Shown here: positions 56,114 through 64,000 of the stretch, piece after piece | Numbering within the stretch: position 1 is the stretch's first letter | Layout: the number at the start of each line of letters is the position of its first letter | Assembly (NCBI GenBank): GCA_021371855.1 | Contig: JAJFVL010000015.1 | Span: 35,294 to 99,293 of the forward strand | Source of the DNA: Bacteroidales bacterium | GTDB lineage: Bacteria; Bacteroidota; Bacteroidia; Bacteroidales; VadinHA17 | Length of the DNA stretch: 64,000 nucleotides | Direction: 5' to 3' | The notes under the pieces: model-generated | The model's input: the letters and a program-made list of their open reading frames with translations, nothing else | The model's database searches: none | Told to the model about the DNA's origin: nothing | Made by a program: the position numbers and the translations under genes

Positions 56114-57715
56114 ATGGGGAAATATTTTAAATTAGTAGTTTGTTTCTTAGGGATATTATTGTGGTTTCAATTAACTGCATTTACTGCATCGAAAGCTTCT
56201 GATTTTTCAAATCTGACTACTGATACAACATTTAATAGTCTGCCTGGGACACCGCTGGATATCGGAACCCGTCTTGAATTGTTTGTGGATGATTACCTAA
56301 TTGACCGCCTGACCGGGAATGCTGAATTAAGGCTCCATCATCCTGAACCTGCCGGTATTGCAATTGTTCATGATGAACCGTGGGAAGGTAGTGGTAGCGG
56401 ATACCATAGTATTTTTTTTGATGGTGAAAAATACCGTATGTACTACAAAAGCTGGCAAATGATCATTGAACCTGGCAAATCCATACCAGAGAATTCAATT
56501 TGTTGTTCCTATGCATTGAGCTATGATGGCAAGCATTGGTACAAACCGGTTCTGAACCTATATGAATTCCAGAAATCAAAGGCCAACAATATAGTTTTTA
56601 TAAAGGGACTCATGGGAGGAGTATATGCTGATGGAGGACATCCTGCGGTGTTCAGAGATGAAAATCCCGATGCACCTGCTGACGCACGTTACAAAGCAGT
56701 GCTGGTAGGAACCAAAAAAAGAGGATTGTTTGCTTTTAAATCGTTTGATGGCATCCACTGGACACCAATGAGCCAGGAACCCATTATAACAAATGGAGCC
56801 TTCGATTCACAGAATCTGGCTTTTTGGGATAGTAAAATTGGAGAGTACAGAGCTTACTGGCGGTATTTTGATAAAGATACTAAAGATAAATTTTATCAGG
56901 GGATCAGAGGTATACGAACTGCAAAATCTAAAGATTTCATCAATTGGTATGACGAGAAAGATGTTGTTTATGTCAATTCACCTCCTGAACATCTTTATAC
57001 AAACGTTGTTAAACCTTATTCGCGGGCTCCTCACATCCTTATTGGATTTCCGGAACGTTATATTGATCGCGGTTGGTCGGAGTCCATGCGGGCTCTCCCT
57101 GATCCCGAACATCGTGAAATGCGTTCAAAAGCGAATCCCCGTTATGGAACTGCATTGGGCGAAGCACTTTTTATGGCTAGTCGCGATGGGGTATTATTTA
57201 AGCGTTGGAATGAGGGATTTCTCAGACCAGGAATTGAGCGTGAAGGAACATGGATTTATGGCCAGCAAAGTATTGGCTGGTCAATCCTGGAAACAAAATC
57301 TGACCTTGAAGGTAATGCTCCAAATGAACTGTCTTTATATGCTTTAGAAAGTGGCTGGACTGGCACCAGTGATGTTTTGCGAAGATATACTTTACGGTTA
57401 GATGGATTTGTCTCGGTTTATGCACCTATGAAAGGTGGTGAACTTTTTACAAAACCTTTGACATTTACAGGTGATACTCTTGTCATTAATTTTTCCTCTT
57501 CTGCTGCGGGCGATATCCAGGTTGAGATCCAGGATCAGAATGGCAAGCCTATACCCGGCTACACTCTTGCAGATTGCCCTGAAATTTTTGGTGATACAAT
57601 TGAACGGGCTGTAACATGGACAAATGGAAGCAGCCTTTCATCTTTGAGAGGGACACCTGTTAGGTTGCATTTTGCATTAAAAGACGCAGATCTGTTCTCC
57701 TTTAAATTTCAATAA
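56114..57715 (+). CDS. Tandem paralogue 1 of a secreted LFVDDYLI-type propeller protein
   Basis: The 533-aa protein has a signal region and a signature family layout: RLELFVDDYLID, PWEGSGSGY, RMYYKSW, DGKHWYKP, GGHPAVFRDENP, KSFDGIHWTPMS, SQNLAFWD, RAYWRYFD, RTAKSKDF, RAPHILIGFPERYIDRGW, ASRDGVLFKRWNE, RRYTLRLDGFVS and a C-terminal beta domain (about 430-533). The pattern (blades with DG.HW) resembles five-bladed GH32/43-type propellers. No assigned family or substrate is known to me. The ATG at 56087 is an alternative start adding nine residues. Confidence 0.82.
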   Translation: MGKYFKLVVCFLGILLWFQLTAFTASKASDFSNLTTDTTFNSLPGTPLDIGTRLELFVDDYLIDRLTGNAELRLHHPEPAGIAIVHDEPWEGSGSGYHSIFFDGEKYRMYYKSWQMIIEPGKSIPENSICCSYALSYDGKHWYKPVLNLYEFQKSKANNIVFIKGLMGGVYADGGHPAVFRDENPDAPADARYKAVLVGTKKRGLFAFKSFDGIHWTPMSQEPIITNGAFDSQNLAFWDSKIGEYRAYWRYFDKDTKDKFYQGIRGIRTAKSKDFINWYDEKDVVYVNSPPEHLYTNVVKPYSRAPHILIGFPERYIDRGWSESMRALPDPEHREMRSKANPRYGTALGEALFMASRDGVLFKRWNEGFLRPGIEREGTWIYGQQSIGWSILETKSDLEGNAPNELSLYALESGWTGTSDVLRRYTLRLDGFVSVYAPMKGGELFTKPLTFTGDTLVINFSSSAAGDIQVEIQDQNGKPIPGYTLADCPEIFGDTIERAVTWTNGSSLSSLRGTPVRLHFALKDADLFSFKFQ

Positions 57716-57760
57716 GCAAATCAATAATAGAATAAAAATAAACATTAAAAAATATTAGAG

Positions 57761-59353
57761 ATGAGAAGATTAATCAAGAAATTTGTTTTATACGCAGCGA
57801 TCCTCTTTTGGCTGGTATCATTTTCATCTGCATGTTTTGGATCCTCAGCCAATGATAGCTCATCGTTTGATTCTAAAAAAGTTAAACAATCCAGGAGTAT
57901 TATTAAAATTGGATCACGTCTTGAACTTTTTGTGGATGATTACCTAATTGATCACCTGGTTGGAGATGCAAAATTACACTTGCATAATCCTGTACCACAG
58001 GAAATTGTATTTGTTCACGACACTCCATGGGAAGGTAGCGGCAGCGGTTATCACAGTATATTCAAGGATGGCGATAAATACCGGATGTATTATAAAGCCT
58101 GGCAGCATGAAGCCAGTAAGACTGAAACTCATGGCATCAATTGCTGTTATGCAGAAAGCAAAGATGGAATACACTGGACAAGGCCTGAGCTTGGACTTTA
58201 CGAGTTTGAGGGATCCAAAGTAAACAATATTGTTTTTATTAATGGGGAAATGAAAGGAGCCTATGCTGACGGAGGACATCCTGCCGTATTCAAGGATGAA
58301 AATCCTAATGTATCTCCTGATGCCCAATATAAAGCTTTGCTTCCTGCTACAAAAACAAGAGGGCTAATAGCTTTTAAATCCCCCGATGGTATTAACTGGA
58401 CACCAATGCAAACAACCCCGGTCATTACAGACGGTGCATTTGATTCACAGAACCTTGCATTCTGGGATAATGAACTTGGGGAATATCGTGCATACTGGAG
58501 ATATTTTGACACAGGAACAAAAGAAAATCCTTATCAAGGGGTTCGTTGTATACGTACTGCAAAATCAAAAGATTTTATTACTTGGTATGATCAGGCAAAT
58601 CTGTCATATGTTGATTCACCAAATGAACAGTTATATACAAACCAGATAAAACCATATTACCGTGCTCCTCACATTTTAATAGGTTTTCCAATGCGTTATA
58701 CCGATCGAGGCTGGTCTGAATCAATGAAAGCCCTTCCGGAACTTGAACACCGTGAATGGAGATCAAGTAAATCTCAACGATACGGTACTGCAATTACTGA
58801 TGCCATGTTCATGGCAAGCCGAGACGGAGTCCTATTTAAACGTTGGAATGAAGCATTCCTGCGTCCTGGCATTGAACGTAAAGGAACATGGAATTATGGA
58901 CACCATTGCCTGGCATGGACTATTGTTGAAACAAAATCAGGGCTGACAGGTGGTGCGCCGAATGAACTCTCTTTTTACTCGGTGGAAAGCTACTGGACAG
59001 ATACCAGCAGCGAATTGCGCCGTTATACTTTAAGACTGGATGGATTTGTTTCTGCTTATGCACCAATGACGGGTGGAGAAATTATTACAAAGCCGTTTAC
59101 CTTTACTGGGAAGAACCTCTTTTTGAATTTTTCTTCTTCAGCTGCAGGCGATATCAAAATTGAAATACAGAATGTTAATGGAAAACCTGTTCCCGGATTT
59201 ACCCTTCAGGAAGCCCCTCCGGTTTTTGGTGATTCAATTGAACGGCAGGTCCCATGGAAAGATGGAGCCGACCTCTTAAAACTTGAAGGAAAAACTATTC
59301 GGTTAAGGTTTGTTTTAAAAGATGCAGATCTTTACTCTTTCAGGTTTAAATAA
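57761..59353 (+). CDS. Tandem paralogue 2 of the LFVDDYLI-type propeller protein
   Basis: The 530-aa product is closely similar to the copy 46 bp upstream, with LELFVDDYLIDHL, PWEGSGSGYHS, YYKAWQHE, GGHPAVFKDENP, SQNLAFWDNELGEYRAYW, TAKSKDFITWYD, RAPHILIGFPMRYTDRGW and GTWNYGHH, and the same C-terminal beta domain. It has a signal peptide with a late Cys (FSSAC), so it might be a lipoprotein. It is likely in one transcript with its paralogues. Confidence 0.82.
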   Translation: MRRLIKKFVLYAAILFWLVSFSSACFGSSANDSSSFDSKKVKQSRSIIKIGSRLELFVDDYLIDHLVGDAKLHLHNPVPQEIVFVHDTPWEGSGSGYHSIFKDGDKYRMYYKAWQHEASKTETHGINCCYAESKDGIHWTRPELGLYEFEGSKVNNIVFINGEMKGAYADGGHPAVFKDENPNVSPDAQYKALLPATKTRGLIAFKSPDGINWTPMQTTPVITDGAFDSQNLAFWDNELGEYRAYWRYFDTGTKENPYQGVRCIRTAKSKDFITWYDQANLSYVDSPNEQLYTNQIKPYYRAPHILIGFPMRYTDRGWSESMKALPELEHREWRSSKSQRYGTAITDAMFMASRDGVLFKRWNEAFLRPGIERKGTWNYGHHCLAWTIVETKSGLTGGAPNELSFYSVESYWTDTSSELRRYTLRLDGFVSAYAPMTGGEIITKPFTFTGKNLFLNFSSSAAGDIKIEIQNVNGKPVPGFTLQEAPPVFGDSIERQVPWKDGADLLKLEGKTIRLRFVLKDADLYSFRFK

Positions 59354-59391
59354 ATTTCGATTTTTGGGAATAAATATTAAAAATATTAAGA

Positions 59392-60987
59392 ATGAGAAAA
59401 CCTATAAATCTGAATACAGCTATCCTGTTATGTCTGGCATCAATTTCTTTTGTCTGTTCTGGTCAATCAGCAGTTTTTAACTCTTCAGATGAGTCAGGCA
59501 AAGTATCTCAAAATTCAACGACATTAAGTATAGGTTCACATCTAGAACTTTTTGTTGATGATTATCTTATCGACCACTTAAAAGGAAATGCCGAGCTTCG
59601 TCTGCATAATCCTGAACCAAGGGAAATTGCAATTACTCTTGATGCTCCCTGGGAAGGAAGTGGCAGCGGATACCTTAGTGTCTTTTTTGATGGATCAAGG
59701 TATCGTATGTATTATAAGGCTGCTCAATACACTGTCACTCCCGGAAAAATGAAAACGGATGACCATCCTTATTTTTGCTGTTATGCCGAAAGTTTTGATG
59801 GAATCAATTGGTATAAACCAATATTGGGTCTATATGAATATAACGGATCAAAGGCCAACAATATAGTTTTCATTAGCGGCATGATGGGAGGGGTAAATGC
59901 CGATGGAGCACATCCAGCAGTGTTCAGGGACGAAAATCCCAATGCCCCGGCTGATGCACAGTACAAGGCAATACTGAGGGCTAACAAACCACACGGACTC
60001 TTTGCGTTCAAATCTCGAGATGGCATTCATTGGACACCTATGAGTCAGAAACCTATTATTACTGATGGTGCTTTCGATTCACAGAATCTGGCATTCTGGG
60101 ATAATGAACTGGGAGAATACCGGGCATATTGGAGATATTTTGACAGTGGGACAAAAGAAAATCCATATCAGGGGATACGTGGTATACGTACAGCAAAATC
60201 AAAGGATTTCATCAACTGGTACGATCAGGTTGATTTGACCTATGTTGATTCACCTCCTGAACATCTTTATACAAACCAGGTTAAACCATATTACCGTGCA
60301 CCACATATCCTGATTGGCTTTCCCACCCGGTATATTGACCGGGGTTGGTCGGAATCTATGAGGGCTCTTCCGGAGCTTAAAAACCGTGAAATGCGCTCAT
60401 CTGCTTCTCCCCGTTACGGTACTGCAATTACTGAAGTGCTTATGATGGCCAGCCGTGATGGTGTATCGTTCAAGCGCTGGAATGAGGCTTTCATCCGGCC
60501 GGGGATTGAACGCAATGGTACCTGGGCTTACGGAAATCAATATGTTGGATGGCACCTGGTTGAAACAAAATCTGAGCTCGGAGGTGATGCTCCTGATGAA
60601 CTCTCCTTTTACTCATTGGAAGATTTCTGGACAGGAACAAGTTGCGCTCTGCGTCGTTATACTTTGAGGATAGATGGATTTGTTTCAGTTTACGCACCAA
60701 TGAGTAGTGGTGAACTTATCACAAAACCTTTTACCTTTTATGGCAATAAACTTTTTCTCAACTTTTCTTCCTCTGCCGCTGGTGGTATCCAGGTCGAAAT
60801 ACAGGACGCAACAGGTAAAATCGTTCCCGGGTTCTCCCTGGAAGAGTGCCCTCCCATCTTCGGAGATTCAATTGAAAGAGTTGTATCATGGGAAAATGAA
60901 ACTGACCTGTCATCATTGGAGGGAAAATCTATACGACTACGATTTGTGTTAAAAGATGCTGATCTTTATTCCCTGCATTTTAAATAA
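59392..60987 (+). CDS. Tandem paralogue 3 of the LFVDDYLI-type propeller protein
   Basis: The 531-aa secreted product matches copies 1 and 2 throughout, including LELFVDDYLIDHL, YRMYYKAAQY, FDGINWYKP, GAHPAVFRDENP (Gly-Ala for Gly-Gly), SQNLAFWDNELGEYRAYW, RAPHILIGFPTRYIDRGW and ASRDGVSFKRWNE. It starts 38 bp after copy 2. It is the closest copy to the group consensus. Confidence 0.82.
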   Translation: MRKPINLNTAILLCLASISFVCSGQSAVFNSSDESGKVSQNSTTLSIGSHLELFVDDYLIDHLKGNAELRLHNPEPREIAITLDAPWEGSGSGYLSVFFDGSRYRMYYKAAQYTVTPGKMKTDDHPYFCCYAESFDGINWYKPILGLYEYNGSKANNIVFISGMMGGVNADGAHPAVFRDENPNAPADAQYKAILRANKPHGLFAFKSRDGIHWTPMSQKPIITDGAFDSQNLAFWDNELGEYRAYWRYFDSGTKENPYQGIRGIRTAKSKDFINWYDQVDLTYVDSPPEHLYTNQVKPYYRAPHILIGFPTRYIDRGWSESMRALPELKNREMRSSASPRYGTAITEVLMMASRDGVSFKRWNEAFIRPGIERNGTWAYGNQYVGWHLVETKSELGGDAPDELSFYSLEDFWTGTSCALRRYTLRIDGFVSVYAPMSSGELITKPFTFYGNKLFLNFSSSAAGGIQVEIQDATGKIVPGFSLEECPPIFGDSIERVVSWENETDLSSLEGKSIRLRFVLKDADLYSLHFK

Positions 60988-61038
60988 AATGAAAAATTTG
61001 ACTATTATATTGAATTGTCACTATTAAAAGTAAGAAAA

Positions 61039-62616
61039 ATGAAAAATAGATTAAAATTACTTACAATTGTTTCATCGATAGCGTTTTTTCAGACATGCAT
61101 AGTATTAGCCGTGCAGCAACCCGCTAAAGACAATACTTCTAGCGATACTTCGCTGCATGTTAGTCCCGAAGCAATTATCAATATTGGCTCACGTCGTGAA
61201 CTATTTGTGGATGACTTTTTAATCGCCAAAAGAAAAGAGCTCGAACTTTTGTTGCATTTACCGACACAAAAGGAAATTGTAATGGTATTCGATAAGCCCT
61301 GGGAGGGGAGCGGTAGTGACTTTGAAGTGGTGTTTAGAGATGGAGACCTCTTTCGTTTCTACTATACAGCAGCTCAGTTAACTAACACTGAGGGAACCAA
61401 GATAGGTGGACATCCCAATTATGCTTGTTATGCTGAAAGCAAGGATGGTATCAATTGGAATAAACCTGACTTAGGGCTGTTCGAATTCGACGGATCGAAG
61501 CAGAATAACATCATTTTGTCGATACCGAATTTTGACAACTTCACCCCTTTCAAAGATCCAAACCCAAATTGTAAACCAGGTGAGAGATATAAAGCAGTTG
61601 GTTCCGGTATCGGTGGACTTTTCGCTTTCAAGTCAGCAGACGGTATCCATTGGTCATATCTCTCTGATAAACCTATCATTACAAAGGGAAAATTTGACAC
61701 ACAGAATAATGCTTTTTGGGATCCAATAAGGAAACATTATTGGTGCTACATTCGTGACTTTCATGACAGTAATGGCAATACAACCAACGATACAAAAACT
61801 GGAATCCGCGATATTCGTGTCTCCACTTCGATTGACTTTCTAAACTGGACCGATCCTCAATTTATTAAGTTTAGTGATTCTCCTGATGTTGCGCTCTATA
61901 CTAACCAGGTTGTTCCCTATTATCGTGCTCCGCACCTTTTTTTAGGATTTCCTACACAATATGTTGATAGAAAGTTCACACAAGCAGCAATGCAAGCATT
62001 ACCTGATCCTGAACACCGGCAAAAGAGGATGAAATTCTCTCCGCGTTACGGTACTGTAATAACCAATGGGCTTTTTATGAGTAGTTATGATGGCTTCAAT
62101 TTCCATCGTTGGGATGAAGTTTTTCTCCCTATTGGCCCACAACGCAGCGACAATTGGGTTTATGGCGATGGCTATCAAAGTCTTGGCTTATTAGAAACTC
62201 CTGCTGAAGATATAACAGCTCCCAATGAGCTTTCATTCTTTGCCGGAGAGGGTCACTGGAAAGATTCTCCTAAACTTCGACGCTACACAATCAGGATAGA
62301 TGGTTTTGTATCGTTACATGCACGGCAAAAGCCTGGCGAATTTGTAACAAAAGCTTTGATATTTTCGGGTAATGCTTTAACAATCAACTTTGCTACATCC
62401 GCTGCAGGATCTATAATCGTTGAATTCCAGGACGAGAATGGAAAGCCCATTCCCGGGTTCACACTTTCAGACTGTGATGAGCTCTTCGGAGACACATTGG
62501 AACGAATTGTGACCTGGAATGATAAATCTGACGTAAGTAGCTTAATTGGAAAACGGGTTCGCATCCACATGGTACTCAGAGAAGCAGACCTATACTCACT
62601 GAAATTTCAAGAATAG
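61039..62616 (+). CDS. Divergent tandem paralogue 4 of the LFVDDYLI-type propeller protein
   Basis: The 525-aa product is the most diverged of the four: RRELFVDDFLIAKRKE, PWEGSGSDFE, FYYTAAQ, DGINWNKP, KSADGIHWSYLS, QNNAFWD, RAPHLFLGFPTQYVDRKF and SSYDGFNFHRWDE. It lacks the GGHPAVF stretch, replaced by FTPFKDPNPNCKPG. The ATG at 61039 (MKNRLKLLT, signal peptide) is preferred over the upstream TTG at 61015. It is followed by decayed sequence. Confidence 0.8.
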   Translation: MKNRLKLLTIVSSIAFFQTCIVLAVQQPAKDNTSSDTSLHVSPEAIINIGSRRELFVDDFLIAKRKELELLLHLPTQKEIVMVFDKPWEGSGSDFEVVFRDGDLFRFYYTAAQLTNTEGTKIGGHPNYACYAESKDGINWNKPDLGLFEFDGSKQNNIILSIPNFDNFTPFKDPNPNCKPGERYKAVGSGIGGLFAFKSADGIHWSYLSDKPIITKGKFDTQNNAFWDPIRKHYWCYIRDFHDSNGNTTNDTKTGIRDIRVSTSIDFLNWTDPQFIKFSDSPDVALYTNQVVPYYRAPHLFLGFPTQYVDRKFTQAAMQALPDPEHRQKRMKFSPRYGTVITNGLFMSSYDGFNFHRWDEVFLPIGPQRSDNWVYGDGYQSLGLLETPAEDITAPNELSFFAGEGHWKDSPKLRRYTIRIDGFVSLHARQKPGEFVTKALIFSGNALTINFATSAAGSIIVEFQDENGKPIPGFTLSDCDELFGDTLERIVTWNDKSDVSSLIGKRVRIHMVLREADLYSLKFQE

Positions 62617-62636
62617 AATAATATACTTAGCTAATT

Positions 62637-62852
62637 GTGATTATATCAGTATATTGACAAGGTTATAAAATTGGTTTCTATTATTCTCCTTTATGGCAGA
62701 TGGCATCCAAATTTAAAATTAGGATAAAAACGGCAAACCTCTTCATAATTGTCCGATTATCTTTGGAAGCTCGATCGAATTAATTGTGACATGAGAAAAT
62801 GGTGACAACCTGTCCATACTTAATGGAAACAAGTGCGATTGCGCTTTTTAAG
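62637..62852 (+). pseudogene. Decayed C-terminal remnant of a fifth LFVDDYLI-type paralogue
   Basis: Read from about 62690 in the frame of ATG-GCA-GAT-GGC, the translation gives MADGIQI-stop-N-stop-DKNGKP ... NCPIIFGSSIELIVT-stop-ENGDNLSILNGNK. This lines up with the intact paralogues' SAAGDIQVEIQDQNGKP and CPEIFGDTIERAVTW.N.SSLSSLRG. The W of VTW is now TGA, and E and Q codons are TAA/TAG. 62637-62690 may extend it (DYISI versus DGFVSV) with frameshifts. The rest of the gene is absent. Confidence 0.8.
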
Positions 62853-62952
62853 AAAATATTTAGACCTTTTATATTTGTGATTTAATTAACATGAACCACC
62901 TCTTTATATTCACAAAAGAGAAAATTTGCTTTTATAAGTTAGTAAAATCCAA

Positions 62953-63222
62953 CTCATGAAAATCCCCGCAGAAGTGAAGTCGGCTTTATGGCTTTTCTCT
63001 ATGAACAAATTCTTTTAGTTTACAGATATTATTTTGGTACCTTTGGAAGAGATCATGTACCTTCAATCTGGCTATAAGATATTTAGATGATAGAGGAAAA
63101 AAATGGATAACTTGACACATTAAAATTATAGAGAAAGAGGGAATTATGAACAACATGTCGATTTCATTTCTTCGTTTACAGAATAGTGAAATAGCGCTTC
63201 CCTATTTGAAAAGGTAACCAAG
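62953..63222 (+). pseudogene. Decayed N-terminal remnant of a sialidase-like gene
   Basis: In successive frames the stretch gives HENPRRSEVGFMAFLYEQIL, LVYRYYFGTF, NLAIRYLDDRGKKWIT-stop, HIKIIEKEGIMNN and MSISFLRLQNSEIALPYLKR-stop. The intact neighbour reads NPRNSEGDFISLKDGRILFI, YSHYTGTS, YLAGRYSSDNGKTWAQ, and EGTMNVMSVSLLRLQNGKIALFYLRK. It is thus a duplicate of the following gene with stops and at least one frameshift near 63065. It ends about 20 bp before the ATG of the intact gene. Confidence 0.8.
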
Positions 63223-63243
63223 ACTAAAATAAAATTTAAAAAC

Positions 63244-64000
63244 ATGAAAACCTCATTCAGTAAAAGAAGAAAAGCGAGTTTTAATCTTTACCAATTATCT
63301 GAAATTGTGAAAATTTTAATTTTCTGTTTATTAATTTTCATTGGTTCAGGCTGTAAGAGTAGATCTGAGAATAAGAGTAAGGAAGCTGGTCATGGCATTG
63401 CAGATGTGCTTAAGCTTCTTCCTGGCCCAGATAATCCACGCAACAGTGAGGGCGACTTTATCTCATTAAAGGATGGTCGGATTCTTTTTATCTACAGCCA
63501 TTATACTGGTACCTCAGGGGATGACAATGATAATGCCTATCTGGCAGGAAGATATTCCTCTGATAATGGTAAAACATGGGCACAGGAAGATGTTAAGATT
63601 GTTGATCAGGAAGGAACAATGAATGTTATGTCAGTCTCACTTCTCAGGTTGCAGAATGGTAAAATTGCTTTGTTCTATCTTAGAAAGAATTCGACTACTG
63701 ATTGTCTTCCACTTATCCGGATATCGGAAGATGAAGCAAAAACGTGGAGTGAACCAGTCCGTTGTATTACAGACAAAGAGGGTTATTTCGTTCTTAACAA
63801 TAATCGCGTGATCCAGCTTAAGAGTGGAAGATTGTTGCTTGCTGTGGCTTTGCATCAGGTACCGGGTGAAGAAAAAGCTTCTAATGTTGGTCGTCTGTGG
63901 AGCTATTTTTCAGATGACAACGGTGTGACATGGAAAGCAAGTGCTGAAGTAGCTAACCCTGGGAATGTTGTTACACAGGAACCCGGTTTAATTGAGCTGA
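63244..64000 (+). CDS. Sialidase-family (BNR) lipoprotein, C-terminus beyond window
   Basis: The frame is open from the ATG at 63244 to the window end (252 codons and one base). It has a long basic N-terminus then a lipobox (IGSGC, Cys37) and the BNR-sialidase opening NPRNSEGDFISLKDGR (about 64-79). Asp-box-like units follow: SSDNGKTW, SEDEAKTW, and SDDNGVTW. The exo-alpha-sialidase superfamily is likely; the active-site Arg triad and Tyr/Glu cannot be checked as the C-terminal part is missing. Confidence 0.85.
   Translation, partial: MKTSFSKRRKASFNLYQLSEIVKILIFCLLIFIGSGCKSRSENKSKEAGHGIADVLKLLPGPDNPRNSEGDFISLKDGRILFIYSHYTGTSGDDNDNAYLAGRYSSDNGKTWAQEDVKIVDQEGTMNVMSVSLLRLQNGKIALFYLRKNSTTDCLPLIRISEDEAKTWSEPVRCITDKEGYFVLNNNRVIQLKSGRLLLAVALHQVPGEEKASNVGRLWSYFSDDNGVTWKASAEVANPGNVVTQEPGLIEL

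Noticed and set aside
1..64000. CRISPR arrays, insertion sequences, prophage genes
   Set aside because: No regular repeat-spacer array, transposase or phage structural gene was seen. Repeats found are short inverted pairs only.

Overview
The window reads as one contig from a member of the Bacteroidota, most likely Bacteroidales/Marinilabiliales-like and moderately AT-rich. The evidence is two SusC/SusD pairs, a Bacteroidota-type TonB with the N-terminal YGAYQLRK box, the Mpl/LpxK/SppA/HflX gene types, several -7 boxes of the form TAnnTTTG, and mostly Shine-Dalgarno-less starts. No phage, transposase, CRISPR array or rRNA was seen.

Region 1 (1-19 kb) is largely housekeeping: a truncated tRNA-Ala, TonB, a lipoprotein, HflX, aspartate-semialdehyde dehydrogenase, a secreted lamin-tail-domain protein, purine nucleoside phosphorylase, LpxK, SppA, HPPK (FolK), RadC, ribosomal protein S20, tRNA-Glu, Mpl, a hydroxypyruvate-isomerase-like protein, cardiolipin synthase, a secreted esterase and a D-2-hydroxyacid dehydrogenase.

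Region 2 (19-34 kb, almost all minus strand) is a glycan/sialic-acid-like utilization locus. It holds an aldo/keto reductase, an MFS carrier, SusD, SusC, a secreted protein made of two tandem sialidase-like propellers, an N-acetylneuraminate lyase, a FadR/GntR regulator with a palindromic operator at its own promoter, an SGNH hydrolase and a YncE/phosphoesterase fusion. The lyase and the sialidase-like protein suggest sialic acid or a related nonulosonate, but no NanE or NanK is present.

Region 3 (34-49.3 kb, all minus strand) is an accessory catabolic cluster: a DUF4838 protein, an APC permease, a CBM9-like lipoprotein, a Gfo/Idh/MocA oxidoreductase, a GH20-like secreted protein, two neutral-ceramidase-family proteins (one exported, one apparently cytoplasmic), an aldo/keto reductase, a divergent DHDPS/NAL-family aldolase, a NagB-like isomerase, a PIG-L deacetylase, a DegT aminotransferase and a small Cys-rich protein. 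Deacetylase, sugar-phosphate isomerase, aldolase and aminotransferase together suggest breakdown of an unusual N-acylated amino sugar or a similar amide. I cannot match the set to a named pathway, and it is the best candidate here for an undescribed system.

Region 4 (49.7-64 kb) is a second polysaccharide utilization locus. An AraC regulator is divergent from SusC/SusD, followed by four tandem paralogues (about 530 aa) of a secreted propeller-type protein with a hallmark LFVDDYLI motif and unknown substrate. After them lie two decayed remnants found by reading through stops: the C-terminal end of a fifth paralogue and the N-terminal part of a sialidase-like gene. An intact sialidase-family lipoprotein then runs off the end of the window. 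The locus appears to expand by tandem duplication and to lose copies by decay.
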